Shown: positions 16,930 to 24,842 of the stretch, in pieces
Numbering within the stretch: position 1 is the first letter of the stretch
How the letters are laid out: every line of letters begins with the position of its first letter
From: Jaenimonas drosophilae
Lineage: Eukaryota; Euglenozoa; Kinetoplastea; Trypanosomatida; Trypanosomatidae
DNA length: 34,578 nucleotides
Direction of reading: 5' to 3'
NCBI GenBank assembly: GCA_030849065.1
Contig: JASAON010001465.1
Coordinates: 1 to 34,578 of the forward strand
Made by a program: the position numbers and the translations under genes
The notes under the pieces: model-generated
Told to the model about the DNA's origin: nothing
Seen by the model: only the letters and a program-made list of their open reading frames with translations
Database searches by the model: none

Positions 16930-16990
16930 GGATACAGACACAGTTTCGATATATAAAATCTACCGACGAGGCGGCGGGCGGTCCTTCCAG
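16930..16990. repeat. Dispersed repeat, copy 2
   Basis: Second copy of the element at 1-61, in the same orientation and about 440 bases upstream of the next annotated start. The first 39 bases are identical to copy 1, including the TATATAAAAT core. The right end is TCCTTCCAG where copy 1 has TCCTTCTAG. Sequence to the right is unrelated. Confidence 0.85.
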
Positions 16991-17370
16991 TGGCTGGTGA
17001 GTCAGCACTAGCGACAGGGTATTTACCGCGAAGGGGAGATATGGACCCATGGGTCATGATTCTCATTTCGTAAAGGAAATGCTTCTAGGCTACGTGATGA
17101 AAGCTGAGTGACTCCCACGATGAAAATGTGAGGGATTGGGTAGTCCGGTAATACGGTGGTCTGAAAATGCCATCTCAACAGTGCCCTCCCTTCTCTGTAG
17201 TAGCATTCTATTCTATTGCTCCATTTATTGATGGGAATCCATTGCTGTACGGACCGAAGATAGATGGATGTATATCATTGTATGGCATTTTCCATGACGT
17301 TAGTTCCAGAGTACAACTACTAGGTGACTACTGGGGGGATGGGAGGGAGGGATTTTTACTGGAAGAGTCA

Positions 17371-17413
17371 GCTTCATTCAATTTTGATTGCTTCTGTTGT
17401 CTGTCCTGTGTAG
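17371..17413 (+). promoter_or_regulatory. Trans-splice acceptor for the intact CCCH/CUE/Smr gene
   Basis: A T-rich pyrimidine tract ends in CCTGTGTAG (AG at 17412-17413), 19 bases before the ATG at 17433. It decides the start, because the in-frame TTG at 17388 lies inside the tract. Confidence 0.65.
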
Positions 17414-17432
17414 TCATCAAAGAAAGCAAGAT

Positions 17433-19883
17433 ATGCCACCACCCAAAGATGATAAACTAGAATCTCTCCTTGACGAGGGGTTCAGCAAAGGAAGAGCGAT
17501 TCAGGCACTTAAGGATTCAGGACGTAGCCTCGAGGTTGCACGAAGAATCTTGGCCACGCAAAAAGCACATCCTGCAGCGGTTTCGAAAACAGCAGCTTGC
17601 GCTCCAGTGAAGGTGCTCGAGCCAGCGTCTCCATCTGCACTACATAGTCCCCCTGCCCTACCCACTCGCGTCCGTCGGCATCCATGCATCGTTCAGTATA
17701 AGGAATGTTTTTTCGGTGATAGGTGCCTCCTTAAGGATTTACCGGGCGATATTTGTATTCATCACTATTGGGGGAAGTGCTTGCATGGAAGTAGCTGCGG
17801 TAATCCACATTATGTGAACGGTGTCAATTTGAAACAAATCCGCCTTAACAAGGAACATGAACAACGCGAGATGTTGGCTACCCAACTACACCCATGCATT
17901 GTTCAGCACAATTACTGCCACTACGGTGCTCATTGCTACATGATGGATTTGCCTGGAGACATCTGCATGCATCATTTTTGGGGAACATGTTCGTTCAAAA
18001 GTGGTTGCCGGAACTCTCATAGTGTTGATGGAGTGGATTTACAACAGATGAGAGTACAAATTGAGAAGGAGAGGTCCATGAGCTACAACGCAGTGCATGA
18101 CAATAGTTGGGAAAATGGTTCCAGAGAATCTCCCCAAGAAGACTTGTTTGCTTTTCAAGGCAGACGCCAACATGTGGATCCTTCGCCTACTGCATGTGCA
18201 GAGGATCCAGCTCAGATTGGAGGAGGAGGAGGACCCTCCTCTCGACCAACTCCTTTCTTGGATGCTTTCAAAGCTCTCCCGTCTTCGCAGGAAGCTCCAT
18301 GGCAGCCACACCGTGCTAAGGATGGGAGCAGAGAGCCTTGTGCGTCTACAGGCGAATTGAATAACCCATGCCTCAACTATCAACAATGCTATTTTCACCA
18401 CGAGAGAAATCACGGTGGACCTCTTTACAATGACCGGCCAACAGCGTCGTCAACGACGAACCCACCTCCGTACTCAGAGTGTGTCGCTAGCATGCCGCCA
18501 TTACTACAGGAGCAAGAAACGCCGACCGATGAACGTGATACAAGAGATGATGCAGCGGTTCCTGAGCCGCCTTCTCCACACGTATCTGCCGACTGTCTTC
18601 CATCGGATGATGTGACAGACGACGCCAACATTGGTTCGCCTGCCACTTTCATTGACGTGGATGCTGAATTCAATGGCGAGTGGATGGCAAGTGAGCCCAT
18701 GCTTTTTAGCGGTGCAGAAATGGAATCGTTTTCTACCCTGTGCGAGACCTATCCCCACATTAGCCCCTCGTTAGTTCGGGATACCTTGCGATCAACAGGG
18801 GGTGATGTTCACCGAGCGGCAGAGACCCTTCATACCATCTTCTACGCAGCACAGGCGGATGGTACCGAGAACGATGATGCATTAGCCGCTGTGTTGGCAG
18901 AGGAGGAAGATAAAGCCGAGGAAGTCCTTCAGAGTGAGAAGCGCTGCAGCGCGTTGCTAAATCTCTGCTACCTGTTCCCTACGATTGAGGTTTCTGTCAT
19001 TGAATCCGTGCTGACGCGTTGCGACGGTGACACCTCCGATGCCTACTTTGCGCTGTTTAGCAGACACAATGGCATTACCATCAAGAGTAGCAATAGGAGC
19101 ACATCGTTGGAGAGTCTGAGGAACGCGAATTCGGCACACGTTGTCAGCCTACTCCAGCGCTATCCACATATTGCTGAGGAGGTGGTGATCAGCGTTTTTG
19201 AAGCGACGGGTAAAAACCTCAAGCTGACAGCCGAGGCTCTGAACCAGTATTCCACAGAAACAATGTCTCTCATGAAGGAGCGGAGCATGCGTGCGACTGG
19301 CTCTGCACCTTTCCTGATGCCTCAGTTACCACGTCCAGCTTCGCAGTTGCCGCAGGGTTCCATGGTGCCGACTGAGATTTCGCCCGATTGTGCTGACGCT
19401 TGCCGGAAGGCTCAAGAGGAGTATGGTGATTGGAGGAGTATTCGTCGAAGGGCCTACGACGTGAACCGTTTCCGCATTCAAATGCAGAGCAGGGCCGCCA
19501 GCTCCATTGGTAGTCGAGAAACTCAGAGACTTCTCATTAAAGAGGCCAGTCGGCTTGGCGCAGAGTACGAGCGCTTAAACCATCTTGCGAAGCTGGCACT
19601 GGAACTCGAACGCTCAGCAGGAGACAGCTCTCTCCTTGACTTGCATGGCTTCCACACGGATGAGATACTGGATGTAGTTCAACGTCGTATTCAGACATGC
19701 TGCAAACGACGGGTATCTTCTCTTAGCATTGTGACGGGGGAAGGAAATCATAGCAAAAATGGGCGACCAAAGTTATTCCCGACACTGCTGGAATTGCTTC
19801 GCACGGATGCGTACTTGAAATCGAAAATCGAGAAGTTTTCTGCTGGATCGGGGGTAGTGAAGGTGCGTATTCGCAACTCGTAG
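17433..19883 (+). CDS. UBA-CCCH-CUE-DUF1771-Smr protein, Cue2/NONU-1-like putative mRNA endonuclease
   Basis: The protein has 816 residues. In order: a UBA-like helix set (about 5-42, LLDEGFSKGRAIQALKDSG); two CCCH units (about 84-195; the first has CIHHYWGKCLHGSSCGNPH, C-x7-C-x5-C-x3-H); a long Pro/Ser/Asp-rich spacer; three CUE-like segments (about 429-470, 505-545, 565-608; for example LCETYPHISPSLVRDTL); a DUF1771 helix pair (about 652-720); and a C-terminal Smr domain (about 729-816) with LLDLHGF and VTGEGNHSKNGRPKL. CUE-DUF1771-Smr is the layout of yeast Cue2 and worm NONU-1, which recognise ubiquitinated collided ribosomes and cut the mRNA. The DxH pair is intact here. CCCH fingers suggest direct RNA contact. 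Function is inferred from architecture. Confidence 0.8.
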   Translation: MPPPKDDKLESLLDEGFSKGRAIQALKDSGRSLEVARRILATQKAHPAAVSKTAACAPVKVLEPASPSALHSPPALPTRVRRHPCIVQYKECFFGDRCLLKDLPGDICIHHYWGKCLHGSSCGNPHYVNGVNLKQIRLNKEHEQREMLATQLHPCIVQHNYCHYGAHCYMMDLPGDICMHHFWGTCSFKSGCRNSHSVDGVDLQQMRVQIEKERSMSYNAVHDNSWENGSRESPQEDLFAFQGRRQHVDPSPTACAEDPAQIGGGGGPSSRPTPFLDAFKALPSSQEAPWQPHRAKDGSREPCASTGELNNPCLNYQQCYFHHERNHGGPLYNDRPTASSTTNPPPYSECVASMPPLLQEQETPTDERDTRDDAAVPEPPSPHVSADCLPSDDVTDDANIGSPATFIDVDAEFNGEWMASEPMLFSGAEMESFSTLCETYPHISPSLVRDTLRSTGGDVHRAAETLHTIFYAAQADGTENDDALAAVLAEEEDKAEEVLQSEKRCSALLNLCYLFPTIEVSVIESVLTRCDGDTSDAYFALFSRHNGITIKSSNRSTSLESLRNANSAHVVSLLQRYPHIAEEVVISVFEATGKNLKLTAEALNQYSTETMSLMKERSMRATGSAPFLMPQLPRPASQLPQGSMVPTEISPDCADACRKAQEEYGDWRSIRRRAYDVNRFRIQMQSRAASSIGSRETQRLLIKEASRLGAEYERLNHLAKLALELERSAGDSSLLDLHGFHTDEILDVVQRRIQTCCKRRVSSLSIVTGEGNHSKNGRPKLFPTLLELLRTDAYLKSKIEKFSAGSGVVKVRIRNS

Positions 19884-19939
19884 TCGCAGTCAACCTGGTA
19901 ACGGCGACTCCCCCACCTTTGGAGTCGCAGTCTACGAGT
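19876..19939 (+). other. Nested stem-loop spanning the stop codon
   Basis: ACTCGTAG (19876-19883, containing the TAG stop) pairs with CTACGAGT (19932-19939). Inside, CGACTCC (19905-19911) pairs with GGAGTCG (19921-19927) around a 9-base loop. AGTCGCAGTC is also present as a direct repeat on both sides. Both CCCH/Smr copies therefore end in a strong hairpin. Confidence 0.6.
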
Positions 19940-20264
19940 AGTGAACATGGAAAGATTTTGCTTCTAAAACAGAAAAAGAAACTTGCGCAGGAATGTGGTC
20001 GCTCGAATCTCAGATGACGCCAGTAGATGTTTTGGTGCACAGACGCAGGGAAATGTCTCATGGCATCATTTGGGAACAGCGACATTGCTTCTGCGCGAGT
20101 TCTTTTGTAAAGAACTTCTATTGATGATGCTGTGAGAGGCCAGCGCACCGTGATTGCATTCCTGCTTGCCATTCTGCACCGTGTTGATATTTTTTTTTCT
20201 TTTCTCCGCTTTGAGCTCCATGTGGATGTACCAGGTGTTTTTGTAGGTGCTCACTGTGTTATTC
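19884..20264. other. Intergenic region, no gene seen
   Basis: About 380 bases. After the stem-loop nothing recurs until a T-run and pyrimidine tract (about 20187-20219). An AG at 20233-20234 or 20245-20246 is the likely acceptor for the next gene. Confidence 0.5.
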
Positions 20265-21032
20265 ATGACCTCATGCCGCGGCATACTCATTGCGGGCACC
20301 ACAAATCAAGCCCGAACACAAATGGCGGAGGGTTTTTTGCGTTCACTCACGAACGGGCGTGTGTTCATTGCCAGTGGGGGTGTGCATCATGCAGATAGCA
20401 GAGTGCTCAGGGAAGCTGTTGCATCTATGCGTGCCGTTGGGGTGGATATTTCAGGTCAAGGCGTCTCTTCCCTCCAATCGGCTCATCGACAGCGCAGCAC
20501 ATACGACGTGTACATTAGCATTGATCGCTCATACTCAGATCGTCGCCCATCATTTTACGCGCGACGTACACCAGAGTACCACCACGAGCTCGATGGGCGG
20601 GAATTGTTTGGCGATGATCTGCTTGCTGGTGCGATGCCGTCACACTGGGCTGTCTCGCGAGACGCCACCGATGCCCGACAACAATGGAACCTGTGGAGTC
20701 CGAGGGACCCTCGAATTTTTTACGAAAACTCAACGCGTAAGTTTCAGGATCACCTGTACGAAGGAGAGCCACAATTCATGCGATTGGCAACCCACACAGC
20801 CCGGGATGCTGTTCGATGCCACTCGGATCGATGGGAAGTTCCTGAGGTCCACCAACGCTTTGCCATGGAGCGCGATGCTGCCTTCCAGAAACGAGTGAAT
20901 GCCGTTCGTGATGATGTGGCCCCCCGTTGCATCCGTTTACTGCAGCATCTAGAGTCCATCTATTGTGAGGAGTTGATTGAGAATAAAGACCTGCTGCACA
21001 GTCTGACTCCGCGGACCTCATCTGCTCTGTGA
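20265..21032 (+). CDS. LMW-PTP/ArsC-fold protein lacking the catalytic cysteine
   Basis: The protein has 255 residues. The N-terminal ~70 align with low-molecular-weight tyrosine phosphatase/arsenate reductase: ILIAGTTNQARTQMAEGFL against the family pattern [IV]LFVCxGNxxRSxMAE, then IASGGVHHADSRVLREAVASM and AVGVDISGQGVSSL. The nucleophilic Cys is replaced by Gly while the loop Arg and Asn remain, so the enzyme should be inactive. A segment WNLWSPRDPR at about 146 resembles the acid-loop WDVPDP region. The family is usually ~140 residues; here a longer insert before that segment and a C-terminal helical extension add ~100. It is likely a pseudophosphatase or binding protein. The ATG at 20265 is used because the upstream in-frame start is GTG. 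Confidence 0.7.
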   Translation: MTSCRGILIAGTTNQARTQMAEGFLRSLTNGRVFIASGGVHHADSRVLREAVASMRAVGVDISGQGVSSLQSAHRQRSTYDVYISIDRSYSDRRPSFYARRTPEYHHELDGRELFGDDLLAGAMPSHWAVSRDATDARQQWNLWSPRDPRIFYENSTRKFQDHLYEGEPQFMRLATHTARDAVRCHSDRWEVPEVHQRFAMERDAAFQKRVNAVRDDVAPRCIRLLQHLESIYCEELIENKDLLHSLTPRTSSAL

Positions 21033-21230
21033 GGGAGGTGCACTGGCGCATCCTTGAGTGATGGATGATGGGGAGTGGGAAGTGCCCATACCTCAGGAGA
21101 TGAGACAAATGGCTGCGCTGTAAATGCGCTCTTCACACTACTGTCAATGACGACATATCTTGATGGGCATGTACTCTGTACCTAGTGCAGGAGCTACACA
21201 CCTTGCTACCCACTTATGTATCTCTCCTGA

Positions 21231-21255
21231 CTTTTCTTCTCCTCCATATTGCTAG
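21231..21255 (+). promoter_or_regulatory. Trans-splice acceptor for the Cwc21 gene
   Basis: A T/C tract ends in TTGCTAG (AG at 21254-21255), 46 bases before the ATG at 21302. The upstream in-frame codons at 21290 are TTG. Confidence 0.6.
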
Positions 21256-21301
21256 CTCTGGGCCAAGCAGATTGATTATCTAGTGAGGCTTGTTGTTGGC
21301 A

Positions 21302-21802
21302 ATGTACAACGGTCTGGAGGCAGCTAAAGTGAAGGGAACGGGGCTCAGCGGCTACGTCCAGCGTAGTAAGGCTTCTGCGGTGTCGGGCGGCCTTTCTCAG
21401 TTCAACGAAGTAGGCGAGGAAGGTAGCCTTGGCGGCACCAGCAACCCACTTCGGGAGCGCCGGTCTCACGCAGAGAACGAGGAGCTCGACCGACAACTAG
21501 CTGCACACAAATCGCTGCGCGAGGTTCATCTTCAGGTCTTTCTCTACCGTGAAGATCGCGCTGCCCAGGGTATCGACGCTGCCACCGTAGACCGTGAGTG
21601 TGCGGAGCTGTATCAGGCACTCATGGCCGCCGTGGAATCGGCCCGTCGGACGGAAACGAAGGCCGAGCAACAAAAGTCTGCTGCTCGTTTTGCGGCATCG
21701 ATGGAGGCCCAAGAACGTGGTCAACGCCGTACTGGAGATGCTCCGAAGATGCACATAACCGAGGATGGTGCGAAGCGAGTACGGACGGAGAGACCGGAGT
21801 GA
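21302..21802 (+). CDS. CWC21: Cwc21/SRRM2-N-terminal-like splicing factor
   Basis: The protein has 166 residues. It begins MYNG followed by GTGLSGYVQR, the conserved start of Cwc21 and of human SRRM2, which in spliceosome structures threads toward Prp8 and Snu114. A cwf21 motif follows at about 55-105 (RRSHAENEELDRQLAAHKSL, then EDRAAQGIDAATVDRECAEL). The C-terminus is charged and probably disordered. In kinetoplastids the spliceosome mainly serves trans-splicing of every mRNA, so this factor would act there; that is inference. The length matches fungal Cwc21, not the giant SRRM2. Confidence 0.85.
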   Translation: MYNGLEAAKVKGTGLSGYVQRSKASAVSGGLSQFNEVGEEGSLGGTSNPLRERRSHAENEELDRQLAAHKSLREVHLQVFLYREDRAAQGIDAATVDRECAELYQALMAAVESARRTETKAEQQKSAARFAASMEAQERGQRRTGDAPKMHITEDGAKRVRTERPE

Positions 21803-22481
21803 CGGGTGTGGTTGCACGCCACGTAAGCGATTCAAAAACACGAATATTCCTAATCACTGCGCTCAACTCTACAATGAACGAAACGAAATGTACCATGGTG
21901 CTTTATTAAATGGTTCATTTCCTTTCATCTTCTTCCTTGGCTTGCGCACTCGTTTCTTTATGATAGGTGCCTCCTGCCTGACCTCAGCAATTGGATTGGT
22001 CCACTTGCTTTTTTATTGTTGATTTTTGCCAACGAAGGAAGGTGCCCCCACACAAAATAGAATCGGCCCTTGTTGTTGTTGTTGTTGTTTGCGCTCGCCA
22101 TTGGCGTCACATTCATCACTGTCCAACCCACCATAATATCGTTGCTGCTCTTCTTCTCAGGAACCCCCCCCAAAAAACGCGCGCAACCTCGACAAAAACA
22201 GCCCTCTCTCTTGTTTTTTTTTATTGTGCGGGCCCAACATAGATTTCGGCACCGTTTCTCTTTCCACCTTTTTCGTACCCACCACCATCATCTCCGATCA
22301 GCTGTCTTCTACCAACGACAGCACAGAACCTACTTCCTGTGGACGAGGGCAAAGGGCGGATGCGTGACCAGCTGCCTCCGTAGTCCTCCTTTGTTGCTCA
22401 TCTTTATATTGGCTTAGTCGTGCAGAAAGTTGAGATCTCTTCATTTTTTCTCACCCACTTCACCCCCCCTCTCGCAGCTCG
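21803..22481. other. Long intergenic region, no gene seen
   Basis: About 680 bases with a TTG/GTT microsatellite (about 22070-22089), a C-run next to an A-run (about 22164-22177) and several T-runs. An open frame at 22070 starts with TTG, lacks any ATG and translates the low-complexity sequence, so it is not counted. Several pyrimidine-AG sites could serve the next gene. Confidence 0.5.
22454..22477 (+). promoter_or_regulatory. Pyrimidine tract and AG immediately before the acylated-protein gene
   Basis: A C/T-only stretch ends in CTCGCAG (AG at 22476-22477), four bases before the ATG at 22482. If used, the 5' UTR beyond the spliced leader would be only four bases; earlier AGs are alternatives. 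Confidence 0.5.
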
Positions 22482-23840
22482 ATGGGCTCGTGCTGCAGCT
22501 CAGCAGACGCCTTGGCCACACCGGCACAGGGGAAGCCATCGAGCACCGCCACGACGCACAAGCGCAAGCGATCCTCACGGCCTGCCGCTGCGGCACCGGT
22601 GGTGGAGGATCGTCTGGCGGGGCAACATCGGGAGCCCTCCGACGACGTGCACGTTTCTCCATCAGCCAGCCACTCCAAGAAGCGCAATAACAACACCATG
22701 CCGATCCTCTCCCCCCCTCTGGAGGATGGCGAGACGCTCGTTGGGGGTGGCGGCGGTGACGACATGCCGTCGATACAACTTCTTCCGCCCTCTCCCCCAC
22801 CCCTGGTGGAGGCACGTGGGGGCCAGATGGATAGCCCCCCGCTCTTTTTCCGTGCGAGCCATGACCTTCGAGCGGCCTTGTCGCGGTCTCGAACCTCGGA
22901 GCGCGCAAATACAATTCTGGAGGAGCTCATCACAGACACCTTCCAAATATCTTCCTCGACCCCATCCGACAACGGGGCGTTGCGATCTGGAGGAGATGAG
23001 CTATCCTCGTGGGTGGAGATTAGCCAGCCAACACAGGCACTGTTGGTGGATCGAGCAAGTCAACCATCTTATGGGCACAACTCAGACGCAACGGAGTTGG
23101 ATGCTGTGTCGTCTGAGCGTGGTTTCCCACTTCAAGACGTGCGACGCTACGCCGTGGCCCAACGCGAACGAGAGCGGCGCCACTTCTACACTCAGGAGGC
23201 CGAAGCGCGCAACCGGCTGGAGCGCCTTCAATGCGTGGCGACGCAGCGTCTAATCAGTCGTTTGTGCAAGGAGCACTTTATGCTGGAGCGTGGTGGCATG
23301 CTTCAGTTGTTTTTCCTGGAACGGCTCTCTTATCTCTTGTGGATCACGGAGTCTGACGAACAACTCCGTCGTTGGCAGTTGCGGCGACAGCGCAAGATGG
23401 AGTGGGGTGCGGCCCGGCAACTCTTCCAGTCGATGATGCCAGTACCCTCTTCCAAGAGCGACCCACAGCCAATCCCTGGTAGCCCCCGTGAAGCGCCGGA
23501 GGATGCGGATGCTGGTGCGACGACATCCGAGCGGGGCTCCGCCGTGGAAGCATCCCGCTCCGCCTCCTCCTCCGTGTCAATCGATGAGGAAGGGACGGAC
23601 GAGGTGCCATCATCAGCCATTCGTGGACGACCTTCTTCGGCTCCGGTGATTCTTTCACTCCGTGGAGGAGGGTTGACTATGGAGGAGTCCAGCAGCTCCA
23701 CCGAGCGAGGTAGCGCACCCCACCGGTGGCGGCGGCAGTGGAAGGCGCCTGGGGTGAGTGCGAGAAACGCCCCACCTCCGGCGACGACGAAGCGGGTTGT
23801 GCGGTCGACGACAGATCCCCCCGGAGGTGATGGCGGATAA
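22482..23840 (+). CDS. Protein of unknown function with a putative dual-acylation N-terminus
   Basis: The protein has 452 residues and no recognised family. It starts MGSCCSS: Gly2 fits N-myristoylation, and Cys4/Cys5 next to it fit palmitoylation, a pair used in kinetoplastids to place proteins in the flagellar or plasma membrane. A basic Arg/Lys/Ser segment follows. The only ordered part appears to be about 205-320, a charged helical block (QRERERRHFYTQEAEARNRL, then LERGGMLQLFFLERLSYLLW and RRWQLRRQRKMEW). The rest is Ser/Pro/Gly/Glu-rich and probably disordered. Codon use is clearly GC-richer than at the left end of the window. Real gene status rests on length, start context and a strong pyrimidine-AG. 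Confidence 0.65.
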   Translation: MGSCCSSADALATPAQGKPSSTATTHKRKRSSRPAAAAPVVEDRLAGQHREPSDDVHVSPSASHSKKRNNNTMPILSPPLEDGETLVGGGGGDDMPSIQLLPPSPPPLVEARGGQMDSPPLFFRASHDLRAALSRSRTSERANTILEELITDTFQISSSTPSDNGALRSGGDELSSWVEISQPTQALLVDRASQPSYGHNSDATELDAVSSERGFPLQDVRRYAVAQRERERRHFYTQEAEARNRLERLQCVATQRLISRLCKEHFMLERGGMLQLFFLERLSYLLWITESDEQLRRWQLRRQRKMEWGAARQLFQSMMPVPSSKSDPQPIPGSPREAPEDADAGATTSERGSAVEASRSASSSVSIDEEGTDEVPSSAIRGRPSSAPVILSLRGGGLTMEESSSSTERGSAPHRWRRQWKAPGVSARNAPPPATTKRVVRSTTDPPGGDGG

Positions 23841-24326
23841 TATGTCAGCCGCTTTGTGGTGGAAGGATGTGCGTGTCTCTTGTGTGGTTTGTGTGCGTGC
23901 TGCGTGTGTCATGGAGGGAGAAGTATAAAGAGCACCTACCTCAACCACTTCCACACACAATTGGCATGAGGTGTACAAGCAAGCAGAAGTAGATGATGGG
24001 GGGGGGGGAGCGGGTCGCTGTCCTTCCACCTCCCCTTTCCTCTAGCGGCTCCGCTATCCTCTTCGGGCCGCAATTTTTATACCCTCATTAGTTTTCATCA
24101 TCTTTCTTCCTGCTATGTTCTTGCAGCGGGTAAAGGACGAGATACTTGCATGTTGACGACAGATGACTTTTAGAAAGGAGGGCTCCCCTCCCTGGATTCT
24201 GAGATGCACAAGACACATTTGTGAAAACACGAAGATCGACAACTCTGCGCTTCTTCTTCTTCTCCCTTGATTCTCCGCTAGGCAATAATTGTCGTGCAGT
24301 GTTGCAAGCTGCTTCCTACTTGCATC
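23841..24326. other. Intergenic region, no gene seen
   Basis: About 490 bases. It contains an 11-G run (23998-24008) and, close to the next gene, a CTT-rich pyrimidine tract ending in CCGCTAG (AG at 24280-24281). Minus-strand frames here translate low-complexity sequence and are not counted. Confidence 0.5.
24250..24281 (+). promoter_or_regulatory. Trans-splice acceptor for the Sm-fold gene
   Basis: A CTT-rich tract ends in TCCGCTAG (AG at 24280-24281), 45 bases before the ATG at 24327. Confidence 0.65.
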
Positions 24327-24563
24327 ATGTCCGTGCAGCTAGAGCATTTGATTGACTCACACGCGAGCTGTCATACCTGTTTTGGAGATGTGTACGAAGG
24401 GGCGTTGAAGGGCGTGGATGGAGAGTTCAACACAGTTCTTCTGGCGGATGCTCCCAAGGGAGATGCGGCGGAGGGAAGTGTGGAGAAGATGCTGCAACAA
24501 TGTCGCAGGACGTTCATTCGCGGAGACCATGTTATGTTCATTGGCTTCACCAAGTCGAAGTAG
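24327..24563 (+). CDS. Small Sm/LSm-fold protein
   Basis: The protein has 78 residues. Sm motif 1 is represented by GDVYEGALKGVDGEFNTVLL (G-x-x-[YF]-x-G-x-L-x-x-x-D-x-x-x-N), and Sm motif 2 by FIRGDHVMFIGF (the I-R-G core). Between them is a variable loop of about 24 residues. Proteins of this fold form hetero-heptameric rings on U snRNAs (Sm) or on U6 and decaying mRNA (LSm). The start (LEHLIDSHASCHTCFGDVYEG) is closer to SmD3/LSm4-type strands, while the IRGD end also resembles LSm8. I leave the subfamily open. The upstream in-frame start (24294) is GTG, so the ATG at 24327 is used. Confidence 0.78.
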   Translation: MSVQLEHLIDSHASCHTCFGDVYEGALKGVDGEFNTVLLADAPKGDAAEGSVEKMLQQCRRTFIRGDHVMFIGFTKSK

Positions 24564-24777
24564 CACGACAACTCCAAAGACGTCTTTATCAAAAAAGAGT
24601 GTGAATCACTCCTTCCACCGAAGAGATGATCCTCCCACGAAGATTGGCTGGAGGCCCCTACGGACGGGCGTGTCGGTTCAACCACACCAGCTGCTAGTGT
24701 CGTGGATTCTAAACAAGACTGACGGATAATATTGGAGGTGTTGCACGCACTGCCTTGAGACGGGTACTGAATGAAGC

Positions 24778-24822
24778 ACTCCTCTTTACTTTTCTTCGGG
24801 GTTGTTTTGTTGTTGTTGTTAG
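24778..24822 (+). promoter_or_regulatory. Trans-splice acceptor for the 116-residue gene
   Basis: A T-rich tract with a TTG repeat ends in GTTGTTAG (AG at 24821-24822), 20 bases before the ATG at 24843. Confidence 0.6.
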
Positions 24823-24842
24823 GGTAGCAAGGAGAAGGACCG

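Larger units (their letters stand above)
16026..17432. other. Gene-poor 1.4-kb region between the two CCCH/Smr copies
   Basis: The largest non-coding stretch in the window. It holds an antisense ORF fragment (16166-16555), a 14-G run (16656-16669) beside GAGGGG, a CCCC/GGGG hairpin near 16850, repeat copy 2 (16930-16990) and a possible C/D-box motif set (17094-17164). Its right end is a pyrimidine tract ending at AG 17412-17413. The left 500 bases are more AT-rich than the surrounding genes. No complete gene is convincing. A + strand ATG frame at 15971-16237 (88 codons) overlaps the pseudogene tail and is unassigned. Confidence 0.6.

Noticed and set aside
16921..17000. Pol III or Pol II promoter at the TATATAAAAT core
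   Set aside because: Kinetoplastid protein genes lack classical TATA promoters, and no tRNA or small RNA start follows at a fitting distance.
17167..17460. 97-codon ATG frame upstream of the intact CCCH/Smr gene
   Set aside because: It overlaps that gene's start in another frame and translates its pyrimidine tract. No family pattern and no acceptor of its own.
22070..22417. 115-codon frame with many hydrophobic residues
   Set aside because: It begins with TTG, has no ATG, and the Leu/Phe richness comes from TTG repeats and T-runs in a pyrimidine-rich intergenic region.
22441..22972. Minus-strand frames of 157 and 170 codons
   Set aside because: Antisense to the GC-rich 5' part of the gene at 22482; they are Arg/Gly/Pro-rich shadows produced by its codon composition.
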